From contig CAWCWA010000008.1 of NCBI GenBank assembly GCA_963799085.1, positions 127,294 to 191,293 on the forward strand: DNA of 64,000 bases, read 5' to 3'. Of the stretch, positions 19,813-31,262 are shown in pieces (position 1 is the first letter of the stretch; every line of letters starts with the position of its first letter). Origin of the DNA: AP-15 sp963799085 (lineage in GTDB: Bacteria; Pseudomonadota; Alphaproteobacteria; ATCC43930; CGMCC-115725). A model generated the notes under the pieces. The model ran no database searches. It was not told the DNA's origin and saw nothing but the letters and a program-made list of their open reading frames with translations. The position numbers and the translations under genes were made by a program.

Positions 19813-20580
19813 GTTGTCATTGCTCGCGGCTCGGCATCCTCGCCCTGGGGCGGAACCTGCGCGCGGACAAGCCCGCGCCGGGCCACAAGATTTTTCCCTA
19901 TCCGCTGCGCAACCTGGCGATCGCGCGGCCGAGCCATGTCTGGGCGGCCGACATCGCCTACCTCCCGATCGGGCGGGGCTTCCTCTATCTGGTGGCGATC
20001 ATCGACGGGGCCAGCCGGGTCGTCCTGGCGTGGCGGCTGTCGACCACAATGGACATCGCGTTCCGCCTCGCCGCGCTGGAGGAGGCGCTGGCTCGGTTCG
20101 GCAAGCCGGAGATCTTCAATGCCGATCGGGCCAGCCAATTCACCAGCGGCGACTTCACCGGCATGCTGGCGGCGGCCGGCGGGCGCATCTCGATGGATGG
20201 ACGGGCGCGGCGGCTGGATCGACAGCCTGTTTATCGAGCGAGTGTGGCGCCGCCTGAAATACCAGGACATCTACCTCGAAGGCCACGCCGAGGGCCGCGA
20301 GGCCAGAGCCGGGATCCGCCGAATGGCTGGCCTTTTACAATCACCGGCGGCCGCGCCAGGCGCTCTCCAACCGGACGCCGATGGCGGCGTGACGCGACGC
20401 GACCGGCGGCGCGCTCGCGGCAGAGGCTCGGGATATGACGCCGCGCTTGGGACAACCCTGCCGCGTTGCCCACATACCACAGCCGCAGCAACAGCAAGCT
20501 CTCGCGGCTTGACGGTTTCAGGAGGTCGGAGGGCGGCGCTTCCAATTAAGACACCATCCCCGTGCTCCCGCTGCCGGGGC
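19813..20580 (+). mobile_element. IS3-family remnant (C-terminal transposase OrfB)
   Basis: About 230 residues of an IS3-type integrase-core transposase across two to three frames: HKIFPYPLRNLAIARPSHVW, AADIAYLPIGRGFLYLVAIIDGASR (first Asp), IFNADRASQFTSGDFTGML (second Asp), then DSLFIERVWRRLKYQDIYLEG (catalytic Glu) and a FYNHRRPRQALSNRTPM-like end. OrfA and the N-terminal HTH part of OrfB are missing, so this is a dead fragment. The left boundary is where family similarity begins near 19830; the right end is about 20580. No terminal repeats could be paired. Confidence 0.75.
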
Positions 20581-20841
20581 CAACTTTAGTGGTGCCTTGT
20601 TGACCGAAGGTCCCGTCGGCTCGAACGTGACTTCCAGCGCACCGTCCCATTCGCGACCTCGCTTCGGTCTGAAACATAGAGAGAATGCCACCGACGCCGA
20701 TCCGTCGATCCGTGATTGCTTCCCATCTGTTGTCCCGAGCGCGCCGGCCCGGTATCTTCTAGCCGGGCCGCAGCGCCGACCGGCATCCTTTAGCCCGGCT
20801 GTAGCCAGAGAGGAAGACGAACACGATCTAAGATATAGATA

Positions 20842-20917
20842 GAGCCCGTAGCTCAGCCGGTAGAGCAACTGACTTTTAATCAGTAGGTCTCGGGTTCGAA
20901 TCCCGACGGGCTCACCA
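20842..20917 (+). tRNA. tRNA-Lys (anticodon TTT)
   Basis: A complete cloverleaf of 76 bases including an encoded CCA. The acceptor stem GAGCCCG (20842-20848) pairs with CGGGCTC (20907-20913), the discriminator is A at 20914 and CCA follows at 20915-20917. The D arm is GCTC..GAGC, the anticodon stem ACTGA/TCAGT encloses the loop CTTTTAA with anticodon TTT at 20875-20877, and the T arm contains GGTTCGAATCC. Lysine tRNA genes are frequent integration sites, and the restriction-modification block starts right behind it. Confidence 0.97.
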
Positions 20918-21301
20918 ATAAAATCAAAGCTTTGAATAGGGAAATTAGGATCAAGTCCCCTTTCGAGGTATCCCCAAGGTATCCCCGAAAGGGATTTGGC
21001 CGCTGAAGGCGCATCGAAGGCTCGCCACTCGGACTCGATCGCCCTTGCGGGCGCGCGCGGCTATCGAAGAGAAGGCACGTGTGAGGCCCCGGCCGTCGCG
21101 GCCGGAGGCCACTACCTCGCGGTATGACGCGCATCTGGCACAATGCGGCGGCGACCTCGCCGCAATCATCTGGCAATTCTTAAAGCCGTAGAAGGCTGCT
21201 CCGAATAGGCGCATCGACCGGCGCGCTAAGCGATAGCTGCCCGCTCACTCTGATGAGAGTGTGGGGCGCTAGATTGACGGGCGATAGAGAGAAATCTTCC
21301 G
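20918..21301 (+). repeat. region 3' of tRNA-Lys with inverted and direct repeats; no gene
   Basis: No supported gene in about 380 bases. Just after the tRNA, CCCTTTCG (20958-20965) and CGAAAGGG (20986-20993) form a perfect 8-bp inverted repeat, and between them the 9-mer GGTATCCCC occurs twice in tandem (20967-20975 and 20978-20986). The geometry resembles a recombinase core or arm site or a terminator-like hairpin. I see no integrase gene and no second copy of the tRNA 3' end elsewhere in the window, so an att site is only a suggestion. The promoter of the restriction operon should lie in the remainder. Confidence 0.5.
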
Positions 21302-24300
21302 ATGACGGAGAGCTTTTACGAACGGCCCATCCTCAACTCGCCCTATGCCAAGCCGCGGTTCCACCATCCGCTTGACGAGCATGGACAGCCGCTCGGGCTT
21401 CCGCCGGTTGAAGGCCGCCGGCCGTCAAAGTTCATCGTTCCGGTGCCGGCGGCGAGGCGAGGGGAGCTGCGGCGCCAGGGGGCGCTGCCTCTTGAGACCT
21501 ATAGCGACAGCGCGATCATCAACGAGATCCGGGGTCATGTCGACGCTTGGCGCGACCTGCCCGGCGGCGGCCGATTGGGGCGTAACGCCGACCACCCAGC
21601 GTCTGCTAGAGCATTGGCGCAGTCCGAATTTCTCCGGCCATCGGCCGTTCTTCTGCCAGATCGAGGCCGTCGAGACGCTGATCTGGCTGACCGAGGTCGC
21701 CCGCAGCAGACGGCAATATGCCAACCTGTGGCGCGCGATCGAGGCGGCGAATGCCGAGGCCAACCCCGAACTGTTCCGCCTCGCTCTGAAGATGGCGACG
21801 GGCGCCGGCAAGACCACAGTCATGGCGATGATCATCGCCTGGCAGACGCTCAATGCCGTCCGCATGCCGGGCTCCGACCGCTTCTCGCGCGCTTTCCTGA
21901 TCGTCACTCCCGGCATCACGATCCAGCGATCGGCTCCAGGTGCTCTACCCCGAGCATCCCGAGAGCTATTATCGGTCGCGAGAGCTGTTGCCCAACGACA
22001 TGCTCGGCGATATCGCCAAGGCGACGCTCGTCATCATCAACTACCACGCCTTTCAACATCGCGAGACGATGGCGCTGTCGCGGGTCGGGCGCGCCTTCCT
22101 GACCGGCAATGCTCCCGAGCCGATCGAAACCCGCGAGACCGATGGGCAGATGCTCGACCGCGCCTGCGGCAAGCTGCTGTCATTCAAGAACGTCGTCGTC
22201 ATCAATGACGAGGCGCATCATTGCTACCGGCAACGGGCGCTCTCCGAAGAGGAGAGGCTCGACCGCGAGGCCCAGGCCGAGGCCAGGGAGAACAACGAGG
22301 CGGCGCGGCTGTGGATCAGCGGCATCGAGGCGCTGAAGCGCAAGATCGGGCTGCGCGCGGTCTACGATCTGTCGGCGACGCCGTTTTTCCTGCGTGGCTC
22401 GGGCTATCGAGAGGGAACCCTGTTTCCCTGGGTCGTCTCCGATTTCAGCCTGATGGATGCGATCGAGTGCGGCATCGTCAAATTGCCGCGCATCCCGGTC
22501 GCGGATAATTTCGCTGCCGCAGACGACCCGGTCTACCGCAATTTGTGGCAGCACGTCGGCCGCGAGCTGCTGCGCACCCGCCATCCGCTCGACCTGCCGG
22601 CAATGCTGCAAACCGCGCTCTACGCGCTCTATTCGAATTACGAAACCTATTATGCCGAGTGGGAGAAGGGCCGGCGTCGGCGTGCCGCCGGTGTTCATCG
22701 TGGTGTGCCAGAATACCGCGATCTCGCGCCTCGTCTACGAGTGGATCGCCGGCTTCGAGCGCCGGACCAGGAGGATGGCGAGACGATCGACGAAAGCCGG
22801 CAATTTCCACCCTGGCGCGCTGAAGCTGTTCGCCAATTACGACGAGCATGGCCAGCGGCTGACGCGGCCCAACACGCTGCTGATCGACAGCACTCAGATC
22901 GAAGCGGGCGACACGCTGGAAGGAGAATTCCGCGCCGCGGCCGCGCCCGAAATTCAGGCCTTCAAGGAGCAGCGCGCCCGCGAACGCGGCGCCGGCGATA
23001 CGGCCGAGCCGACCGATGGCGAATTACTGCGCGAGGTCATGAACACGGTCGGCCGCAAGGGGCGCCTCGGCGAGCAGATCCGCTGCGTCGTCTCGGTGTC
23101 GATGCTGACCGAGGGCTGGGACGCCAATACCGTCACTCACATCCTCGGCGTCCGCGCCTTCGGCACGCAGCTGTTGTGCGAGCAGGTGGTTGGCCGCGGC
23201 CTGCGCCGACTGTCCTATGAGCCGGGCGAGGACGGCGAACTGTTCGATGTCGAGTATGCCCAGGTCATGGGCATTCCGTTCGCCTTCACCGGCGGCGCGG
23301 TCGAGGCCCGCCCGACCGAGCCGAAGATCGCGACGCATGTGCATGCCGTGCCGCAGCGGGCGGAATTGGAAATCACCTTCCCGCGCGTCGAGGGGTTTCG
23401 CGTCGATCTGCCGTCCGAGAATTTGCGCGCGGCGTTCGACGAGAATTCGCGGCTGGTGCTGACGCCGCGCGAGGTCGGCCCGTGCGAGGTGCTGATGCAG
23501 GGCATCGTCGGCGAGGGCATCACCCTGACCCCGGAGGTCATCGCCGCGTTCCGCCCGTCGGAGATCAGCTTTCGACTGGCGAAGCATTTGCTCTATCGGG
23601 AGTTCCGCGACGAGGACGGCTTTCCGCGGCAGCATCTGTTTCCGCAGATCCAGCGCATCTGCAAGCGCTGGCTCGACGAGGGATATCTGGTCATGCAAGG
23701 CGTGCCGATCGGCGCGGTGCTCTATCTCGAAATCGCCGACACCGTCGTCGAGCTGATCGCCAACGCGATCGTCAAATCGACCGGCGAGGAGCGGCCGGCC
23801 CGCGCCGTGCTCGATCCCTACCAGCCGACCGGCTCGACCGCGTCGGTGAATTTCCAGACGACGCGAGCGGTCTATGCGACCGACCACCGCAAGAGCCATG
23901 TCAGCCACGTCGTGCTCGACAGCGAGTGGGAGGCCGAGCTTGCCCGCGTGCTGGAGGACGCATCCGCGCGTCGTCAGCTATGCCAAGAACCAGGGCATGC
24001 AGTTCGAGGTGCCTTACCGCATCGGGCGGGTGGCGCGGCGTTACACTCCGGATTTTCTGGTCCGCCTCGATGTCGGCGGCAGGGAGATCGTCAACCTCGT
24101 GCTCGAAACCAAGGGCTATCGCGGGCTCGACGCGCAATTGAAGGCGGATGCGATGCGCACTTTGTGGATACCCGGCGTCAACGGGCTCGGCGCCTATGGC
24201 AGGTGGGCGTTCGCGGAGTTCCGCGAGGTCTTCGCGATCCAGGAGGAGTTCGCCCGCCTCGTCGAACGGCTGCTGGTGAAGGAGCTAGCTAATGGCTGCT

Positions 24301-24302
24301 GA
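21302..24302 (+). CDS. type III-like restriction endonuclease subunit (SF2 helicase plus PD-(D/E)XK), frameshifted
   Basis: A protein of about 1000 residues of the BPTD_3080-type restriction endonuclease group. Order: N-terminal KPRFHHPLDEHGQP; Walker A KMATGAGKTTVMA; VIINYHAFQHRE; the DEAH box VVVINDEAHHCYR; SATPFFLRGSG (motif III); VSVSMLTEGWDANTVTHI; and QVVGRGLRR (motif VI). Toward the C-terminus a nuclease motif, RRYTPDFLVRLD...VLETKGYRG, gives the PD...ExK residues. Frame changes near 21565, 21930, 22675 and 23955. The stop (24300-24302) overlaps the methyltransferase start at 24292, so the pair is one operon. It should cut DNA after ATP-driven translocation if intact. Confidence 0.85.
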
Positions 24303-27136
24303 TGGCGCGGGCATCGCAGGGCCGAAGCAGGTCGGGGCGCTGCGCCACGGCGACAAGCGGGTCAACATTCCGACCGCGGAGATGCAGAGCTTCTTCCAGC
24401 GCGAGGAAGATCATTCGCCGCTGCCGCCGAAGCACTACGAGCGGCAACTGCCGCTGGCCGAGGGCGAGCGGCGCGAGCGCGACCCCGACCGCGACCCGCA
24501 GCTGTTGTGGAACGGCATGCGCATCACCTTGACCGAGGCGCAGCGCCGACAGCTCGCCGAGACCGGCGAGATCGAGATCGGCGAGGCGCAGCTCGTGTGG
24601 CGCGGCAAGGACAATCAGGACTGGTCCGACCTGATCGTCCAGCACGCCGCCGCTCTACATCCAGGAAAAGATCCACCCGAAGGCGATCATCGACGATCTG
24701 CGCCGGCGCAGCGCCGCGGCCGACGAGGCCGCGGCGGACGCAGCCGAGCCTGTTCGCCGATTTCAACGGCGTGCCGAGGGATGTCGCGGCCGAGTTCTAC
24801 CAGCACGAGGCGCACTGGTCGAACCGCATGATCATCGGGCGACAGCCTCGCGGTGATGGCGAGCCTCGCCGAGCGCGAGCGGTTCAAGGGCAAGGTCCAG
24901 TGCATCTATTTCGACCCGCCCTACGGCATCCGCTTCAACTCGAACTGGCAGGTCTCGACCCGCACCCGCGACGTCAAGGACGGCCGCCAGACCGACATCA
25001 GCCGCGAGCCCGAGCAGGTCAAAGCGTTCCGCGACACCTGGAAGGATGGCATCCACTCCTACCTGACCTATCTGCGAGATCGCCTGACGGTCGCCCGCGA
25101 TCTGTTGACCGACAGCGGCTCGATTTTCGTGCAGATCGGCGACGAAAATGTGCACCGAGTGCGAGCAGTTATGGATGAGGTGTTTAGAGCGGAGAATTTT
25201 GTCGCCGAGATAACAGTTACAGAAGACGGGGAGCCTCACAGGAAATCTAGATTTCATCGGTGACAGACAATGTCCTGCGGTAGCTCGCGAGACATTCGAA
25301 CAGGTCAAGTTTCGGAAAATCTTCGACGAGAGAACAAATGAGGATAGCGGTCGAGTTCTCTGCTGATCCGCTCAATGATCCAGTGGAAGCCGCACAGGTA
25401 CTACGTTTGACTATAATGTACTATGGGCAGACAATTTCCGTGCGCGAGCAACGAACATTGGAAGGTGATGAAGAGCGGGCTCGACCGGTTGCAGAAAGCC
25501 GACCGACTTGTCACCGATTGAACAGAAGTCTGCGAATGAAGAAATTCTTCGAAGATTTCCCTGTACAGGAGATAAGTAACATATGGGCAGACAATGGGTG
25601 GCAGCCCAGATATGGTCTACGTGGTTCAAACCACGCCGCGGATCATTGAACGCTGCATCCTGATGGCCACCGATCCCGGTGACCTCGTGCTCGATCCGAC
25701 CTGCGGGTCTGGCACGACGGCCTATGTCGCCGAGCAGTGGGGGCGGCGGTGGATCACGATCGACACCAGCCGGGTCGCGCTGGCCTTGGCCCGGACGCGG
25801 CTGATGGCGGCGCGCTATCCATGGTATCTGCTCGCCGACAGCCCGGAAGGCCGACGCAAGGAGGCCGAACTGACCGGCAAGCCGCCGCTGACGATGCGCG
25901 GGCCCGACCCGCAACGATCTGCGCCAGGGCTTTGTCTATGAGCGGGTGCCGCACATCACGTTGAAGTCGATCGCCAACAATTCGCGCATCGACGACATCT
26001 AGGAGAAATGGCAGGCGACGCTCGAAACGCTGCGCGCCGCGCTCAACGCCGCGCTCGGCAAGTCGTGGGAGGACTGGGAAATCCCGCGCGAGGCCGGCGC
26101 CGGATGGCCCGAAGCGGCGCTTGCCGATCATGCCGCGTGGTGGCAGGCGCGCATCGCCCGCCAGCAGGAGATCGACGCGGCGATCGCCCAGGCAGCCGAT
26201 GTCGAAAAGCTCTACGACCGCCCCTACGCCGATCCCGGCCGTGTCAGGGTCGCCGGCCCGTTCACAGTCGAGAGCCTGTCGCCGCACCGCATCGCCGCGA
26301 CCGACGAGAGCGAACTGGCCGACGACCTCGACGCCGCCGAGGGAAAACGTCCGCCGCACCGGGCGCCGCAGGTCGATTTCTCGCAGATCGTCATCGACTA
26401 TCTGAAAAGCGCCGGCATCCACCAATCTGATAAAAGCGGCAAGATCGATTTCGACAGCGTGACGCCGTGGCCGGGCCATTGGATCGGCGCCGAGGGCCGC
26501 TTTCTGGAGCGCGACGAGATGCGCCGCGCCGCGATCCTGATCGGTCCGGAATACGGCACCGTGTCGCGACCGGACCTGACCGCCGCGGCGCGCGAGGCCA
26601 ACGAAACCGGTTTCGACATGCTGATCGCCTGCGCCTTCAATTTCGACGCCCATTCCTCGGAGCTCGACCGGCTCGGCCCGCTGCGCATCCTCAAGGCGCG
26701 GATGAACCCCGACCTGCACATGGCCGGCGAATTGAAGAACACCGGCAAGGGCAATCTGTTCGTCATGTTCGGCGAGCCCGACATCGATGTCGAGACGCTC
26801 GATGGCGGCGAGCTGCAGGTGACGGTCAAGGGCATCGATGTCTACGACCCCAATACCGGCGACATCCGCTCGAACGACGTGCGCGACATCGCCGCCTGGT
26901 TCATCGACACCGACTACAACGAAGAGAGCTTTTTCGTCCGCCACGCCTATTTCCTCGGCGCGAACGATCCATACAAGGCATTGAAGACCGCGCTGCGCGC
27001 CGAGATCGACGAGGAGGCGTGGGCGACCCTCTACAGCGCGACCAGCCGCCCCTTTCCGCGCCCGCGCGACGGGGTGATCGCGGTCAAGGTCATCAACCAC
27101 TTCGGCGACGAGGTGATGAAGGTCTACCGGGTCTAG
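24292..27136 (+). CDS. type III-like site-specific DNA methyltransferase, frameshifts and one in-frame TAG
   Basis: About 940 residues of an amino-methyltransferase. Motif IV (QCIYFDPPYGIRFNS, nt about 24900) precedes motif I (VLDPTCGSGTTAYVAEQWGRRW, about 25690), the beta-group order of type III Mod proteins. Between them lies a more AT-rich, poorly conserved part (25190-25640), likely the target-recognition region, where several frame breaks occur. A TAG at 26000-26002 sits where the family has a Trp (IDDI-stop-EKWQATLE), so a G to A change (TGG to TAG) is likely. The C-terminal half (26000-27136) is intact and ends INHFGDEVMKVYRV. It shares an operon with the restriction subunit and is followed after 6 bases by the RelE-helicase gene. 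Confidence 0.85.
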
Positions 27137-27142
27137 GCGCGC

Positions 27143-28675
27143 ATGCGCTTTCTGCTCGCCGACAGCTTCACCGGCGCGCTCGCCCGACTGCCCGCGGCCG
27201 GAAGCGAAGGCGGTCAAGACCACGGTCGTCGATCTGCAGATCGATCCCGGCGGCAAGGGGCTGTCATTCCATCGCATCGACAAGTCAAAGGACCCGAATT
27301 TCTGGTCGGTGCGGGTCGGCCGCGATTTGCGGCTGATCGTGCACAAGACGGCGGACAGCCTGCTCGTCGCCTATGTCGATCACCACGACAAGGCCTATGC
27401 CTGGGCCGAGCGGCGGCGGATCGAGGCGCACCCGACGACCGGCGCGGTTCAGATCGTCGAGGTGCGCGAGAGGGTCGAGGAAGTCGCTGCCGCCACCGAG
27501 CCCTCAATCGGGCCTGCCGTCGCGGCGGACGCACTGTCCGAGGCCGCCACCCAGCTTTCCTTTGCCGGGCTCGACGATACGGCGCTGCTGTCGGTCGGGG
27601 TGCCGGCCGACTGGCTCGGCGATGTTGCGCGCCGCAACCGAGGACACTTTCTTCGACGTGGCCGACGCACCTGCCGGCCGAGGCGGCGGAAGCGCTGCTG
27701 CACTACGCGACCGACGGCACATTGCCGATATCGGCGCCGCCTCCTGTCGCCGATCCCTATGCCCATCCCGATGCGCAGCGCCGCATCCGGCTGATCGTCG
27801 ATGAGGAGGAGTTGCGGCAGGCGCTCGAATATCCGTGGGAGCGCTGGGGCGTCTTTCTGCATCCCTCGCAGCGCGCCGTGGTCGAGCGGCGGTTCGCGCG
27901 GCCCTGCCCGGGTGGCCGGCTCGGCCGGGACCGGCAAGACCGTCGTCGCACTGCATCGCGCTGTCGCGCTGGCCCGCAAGAACCCGCAGGCGCGGCTGCT
28001 GCTGACGACGTTCTCGGAGCCGTTGGCCCGTTCGCTTGCCGGCCAAGCTCGCGGTGCTCGCGCCCGAGACCGGCGGCATCGTGCCGCGGATCACCGTCGT
28101 CGGATTGGCACGGCGCCGCAGACGAGTTGTTCCAGCTGATCCATGGCCGCCGCCCGCGGATCGTCGCCGCCGACACGCTGCGCACGATGATCGCGAAGGC
28201 GGCGGAAGCGGCCGGGGTGAAGAGGCTTTACCCCGCGCTTTCTGCTCTCGGAGTGGACCAACGTTGTCGATGCCTGGGGCATCGACGGGCTGGAGCACTA
28301 TGCGAGCGTGCCGCGGCTGGGCCGGCGCTCGCCGCTCGGGCCGCGCCAGCGCGAGCGGCTGTGGTCGGTGTTCGGGCCGGTCGCCGCCGGTCTTGCGCGA
28401 GCAGGGTGCTCTTCACCCGCTGCCGAGGTCTGTCGCGAGGTTGCGCGCGCATTATGGCGGAGCGCGAGCGCAAGCCGTTCGACCATATCATCGTCGACGA
28501 AGCGCAGGATCTTGGGCCGGCCGAGCTTTCCTTGCTCGCCGCCATCGCGCCGCCGGGCGAGGACGCGCTGTTTTTCGCCGGCGATATCGGCCAGCGCATT
28601 TTTCAGCATCCGTTTTCGTGGAAAGCCCTCGGCATCGACGTGCGGGGGCGCTCGTCAAGCTTGAAGGTCTGTTAT
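27143..28675 (+). pseudogene. RelE-like domain fused to UvrD-type helicase, truncated by IS21
   Basis: Residues about 1-95 look like a RelE/ParE-fold domain: ADSFTGALARLP, KGLSFHRIDKSKDPNFWSVRV, GRDLRLIVHKT, LLVAYVDHHDKAYAWAERRR. After a linker of about 100 residues comes an SF1 helicase: HPSQRAVVERRF, Walker A GSAGTGKTVVALHRAVALAR, LLTTFSEPLA, DHIIVDEAQDLGPAELSLLAAI (motif II), and ALFFAGDIGQRIFQHPFSW (motif III). The gene then ends inside IS21 at 28676, so motifs IV-VI are lost. Frames change several times (27205, 27640, 27910, 28040, 28110, 28245, 28400). It starts 6 bases behind the methyltransferase stop, as the third gene of the restriction operon. Confidence 0.75.
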
Positions 28676-28871
28676 TGTCAATCAGCGCGGAAGCGCGACC
28701 CGGGATCAGCGCCCAATCGCGACCCATACCGGCGGTTGAGTAGCGGTCGTCCCCGGAGTCCACGGAGGGGACCCGCGCGCGTCGCGCAGTGCCCTCACGA
28801 GCGACGGAGCGGCGCGCGTGGGGAGGCGCTGTGGGCCCCCGGGGGCGATCCGCGGGCCACGGGCGCCAGCC

Positions 28872-29601
28872 TCAGGTTCGGTTCTTGAAGCGCCAGCTCT
28901 CGTTGCCGGTTTCGAGGATGTCGCAGTGGTGCGTAAGGCGGTCGAGCAGCGCGGTGGTCATCTTGGCGTCGGCGAAGACGGTCGGCCATTCGGCGAAGGC
29001 GAGATTGGTCGAGAGGACGATCGAGGTGCGCTCGTAGAGCCGGCTGATCAGATGGAACAGCATCTGCCCGCCGCTGACCGGGAACGGCAGATAGCCGAGC
29101 TCGTCGAGGATGACGAGATCGACGCGGACGAGCTGGTCGGCGAGTTTTCCGGCCTTGCCGGCGCGCGCCTCGGCCTCGAGCTGGTTGACCAGATCGACGG
29201 CGGTAAAGAAGCGCACGCGGGCGCCGTTGCGCACGCAGTTGGCGCCGATCGCTATGGCGATATGGCTCTTGCCGGTGCCGGTTCCGCCGATCAGCACGGC
29301 GTTGCGCTGGGTGGCGAGAAAGCCGCCCTCGTGCAGCTCGCGCACCAGCCCCTGATTGACCGGCGAGACCGCGAAGTCGAACTCGGCGAGGTTCTTCATC
29401 ACCGGGAAGCGCGCCACCCCCATGCGGTAGGCGGTCGAGCGGGCGCGATGATCGGCCATCTGGGCGAGCAGCAGCTCGCCGAAGATGCGCTGAAAGGGGT
29501 GCTGCGCGCGCACGCCGGCGGCGACCACCTCGTCGTAAGCCGCGCGCATTCCGGCCAGCTTCAAGCTGGCCCAGCAGCTCCATGATCTCATGCCGCTCCA
29601 C
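28872..29601 (-). CDS. istB: IstB, IS21 helper ATPase (copy A, one frameshift)
   Basis: An AAA+ ATPase of about 242 residues that assists IstA. Walker A is VLIGGTGTGKSHIAIAIG and Walker B is VDLVILDELGYLPFP; the C-terminal end is LTHHCDILETGNESWRFKNRT. By comparison with copy B the start is GTG 29601 (VERHEIMELLGQL). A single extra G near 29567 shifts the first about 12 residues out of frame, leaving an apparent later start. Nearly identical to the copy B protein. Confidence 0.85.
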
Positions 29602-29603
29602 GG

Positions 29604-31116
29604 TCACGCTTCCTCGGCCAGCGGCGGATGGCGCAGCCGGTCGTAGCGGGCGCAATCGGCCGCCGGCTCGATCGCCAGGGTCAGGGCCGCCGGGGTCGCC
29701 ACCGGCCCGGGCGGCGTCGGCGTCGCGTTGCCGGGCCAGGATGTTGAGCACGACGTCGCGGCCGCACAGCTTGGCCGACAGCGCCTCGGCGCAGGCCGCC
29801 TCGACGGCATCGAGCCCGGCCTCGGCGACCGCCGTCAGGATATCGACGAACTGGCGATCGCCGTCGTCATGGCCGGCGAGCCGCCGGCGGACCTGCGCCA
29901 GAGCCGGCGGCAGGTCCCAGTTGCGGAACGGGTCGCCGTTCCGCAGCGCGCCGGGCTTTCTGGCCAGCACCGGCAGGTAGTGCCAGGGATCGTAGGCGGT
30001 CTGGCCGCGGCCGAAGCGGCGGGGGTGCTCGCCGACGATCTCGCCGTCGCACCAGACGACGACACGCTCGGCGTAAACCCGCAATTGCGCGGTGCGCCGC
30101 GCCGCCTTGACCGCGACGCTGTAGCGGTTGTGGTCGAAGCGCACCAGGCTGCTCTTCGACACCGCGACCTCGATCTCGCGGAAGCCGTCGAACGGACCGC
30201 GATACTCGATCAGGCTGGCTCGCTCGGCCTCGAAGACCTCCCAGACCGTCTTGTCGCTCTGCTCGGGATGCGCGCTCTCGCGCGCCTGGGCGAGGCAGCG
30301 CGCCTCCAGCCAGGCGTTGAGCTCGGCGTAGCTGGCAAAGTGCAGCCGCGGCGTGAACAGGTGCTCGCGCGCATTGCCGACCTGGTTCTCGACCTGACCC
30401 TTCTCCCAGCCCGCCGCCGGCGTGCATGCGGTCGGCTCGACCAGGTAATGCGAGCACATCGGCAAAAAGCGGCGGTTGAAGCGGCGCTCCTTGCCGACGA
30501 ACACCGCGTCGACCGCCGTCGCCATATTGTCGTAGATGCCGCGCCGGCACATCCCGCCGAACAGGCGGAAGGCGCGGTCGTGCGCGTCGAACACCATCTC
30601 CTGGCTCTCGCGCGGATAGGCCCGCACCAGGAACATCCGGCTGTGGCAGAGCCGGACGTGGGCGACCTTGACCGTGGTGGTCACGCCGCCGAGCACCACC
30701 ACCTCGTGCGACCAGTCGAACTGGTAGGCCTCGCCCGGCGCGAACCACAGCGGGATAAAGACCGGGCCCAGCTGCGATTGCCGGCGGCGCCACTCGCGGA
30801 CGTGACGCTGCACGCTGTCGTAGGCGCCCTCGTAGCCCTCGGCGCGCAACAGCTCGAACAGCCGCCGCGCCGTCAGCCGCTCGCGTGCCGGCCGCTTGCC
30901 GTTCGCCTCCAGCATCGCGTCGAGCCGCGCGACAAACGCCCCGAGCCGCGGCTGCGGCTGAACCTGGCGCTCGTAGCGAAACTCGGTCGACGAACCCCGG
31001 ATCGCCTTGCGAACCGTCTGCCGCGAGATCCGCAGCTCGCGCACGATCTGGCGGATCGGCTTCTTCTCCACCAAAAACGCCCGCCTGATCCGGCCAATCG
31101 TTTCCACCGTCATCAT
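29604..31116 (-). CDS. istA: IstA transposase (copy A, frameshift near the C-terminus)
   Basis: An IS21-type transposase of about 505 residues. Helix-turn-helix near the start: KPIRQIVRELRISRQTVRKA. DDE core: YQFDWSHEVVVLGG (first Asp), RGIYDNMATAVDAVF (second Asp), GWEKGQVENQVGN (Glu). A frameshift near 29715, relative to copy B, displaces the last 35 or so residues and makes the raw frame run on through istB. The stop comes in the sequence eac-TGA at 29604-29606, just before the istB GTG. Confidence 0.85.
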
Positions 31117-31187
31117 CCCCGGCCACGCCCCCCAAGCACAACCAGGGGGAGCATTCGACGATTCGGGGCTGGGTCGCTATTCGACGC

Positions 31188-31262
31188 TGCGGATTCCGAC
31201 GATGTCGCCCGGCCATTCCGAGATCATGTCGCTCGCTGTTCCGACATGATGTCGCCCGCTTG
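31188..31262 (+). repeat. left-end repeat units of the nested IS21-family element
   Basis: Three imperfect units of about 23 bases, each with a GATGTCGCCCGG-like block and an ATTCCGA-like block (ATTCCGACGATGTCGCCCGG, ATTCCGAGATCATGTCGCTC, GTTCCGACATGATGTCGCCC). They are the inverse of the units at 33685-33805. Multiple end repeats of this kind are the transposase binding sites of IS21 elements. Confidence 0.75.

Noticed and set aside
20880..21176. Minus-strand 98-residue frame ending SPSGFEPETY
   Set aside because: It reads through the antisense of the tRNA-Lys 3' half; this ending is a well-known false translation over tRNA genes.
25338..25649. 103-residue plus-strand frame in the middle of the methyltransferase
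   Set aside because: It is the out-of-frame reading of the variable region; the adjacent frames contain methyltransferase-like pieces (FRKIFDERTNEDSG, FPVQEISNIWADN).
26000..26002. Recoding of TAG as an amino acid in the methyltransferase
   Set aside because: TAG is used as a normal stop in several neighbouring genes (e.g. 27134-27136, 47401-47403), and a TGG to TAG change explains it.
28795..31116. A 773-residue IstA-IstB fusion in copy A
   Set aside because: Copy B shows the two separate genes; the fusion arises from a frameshift near 29715.
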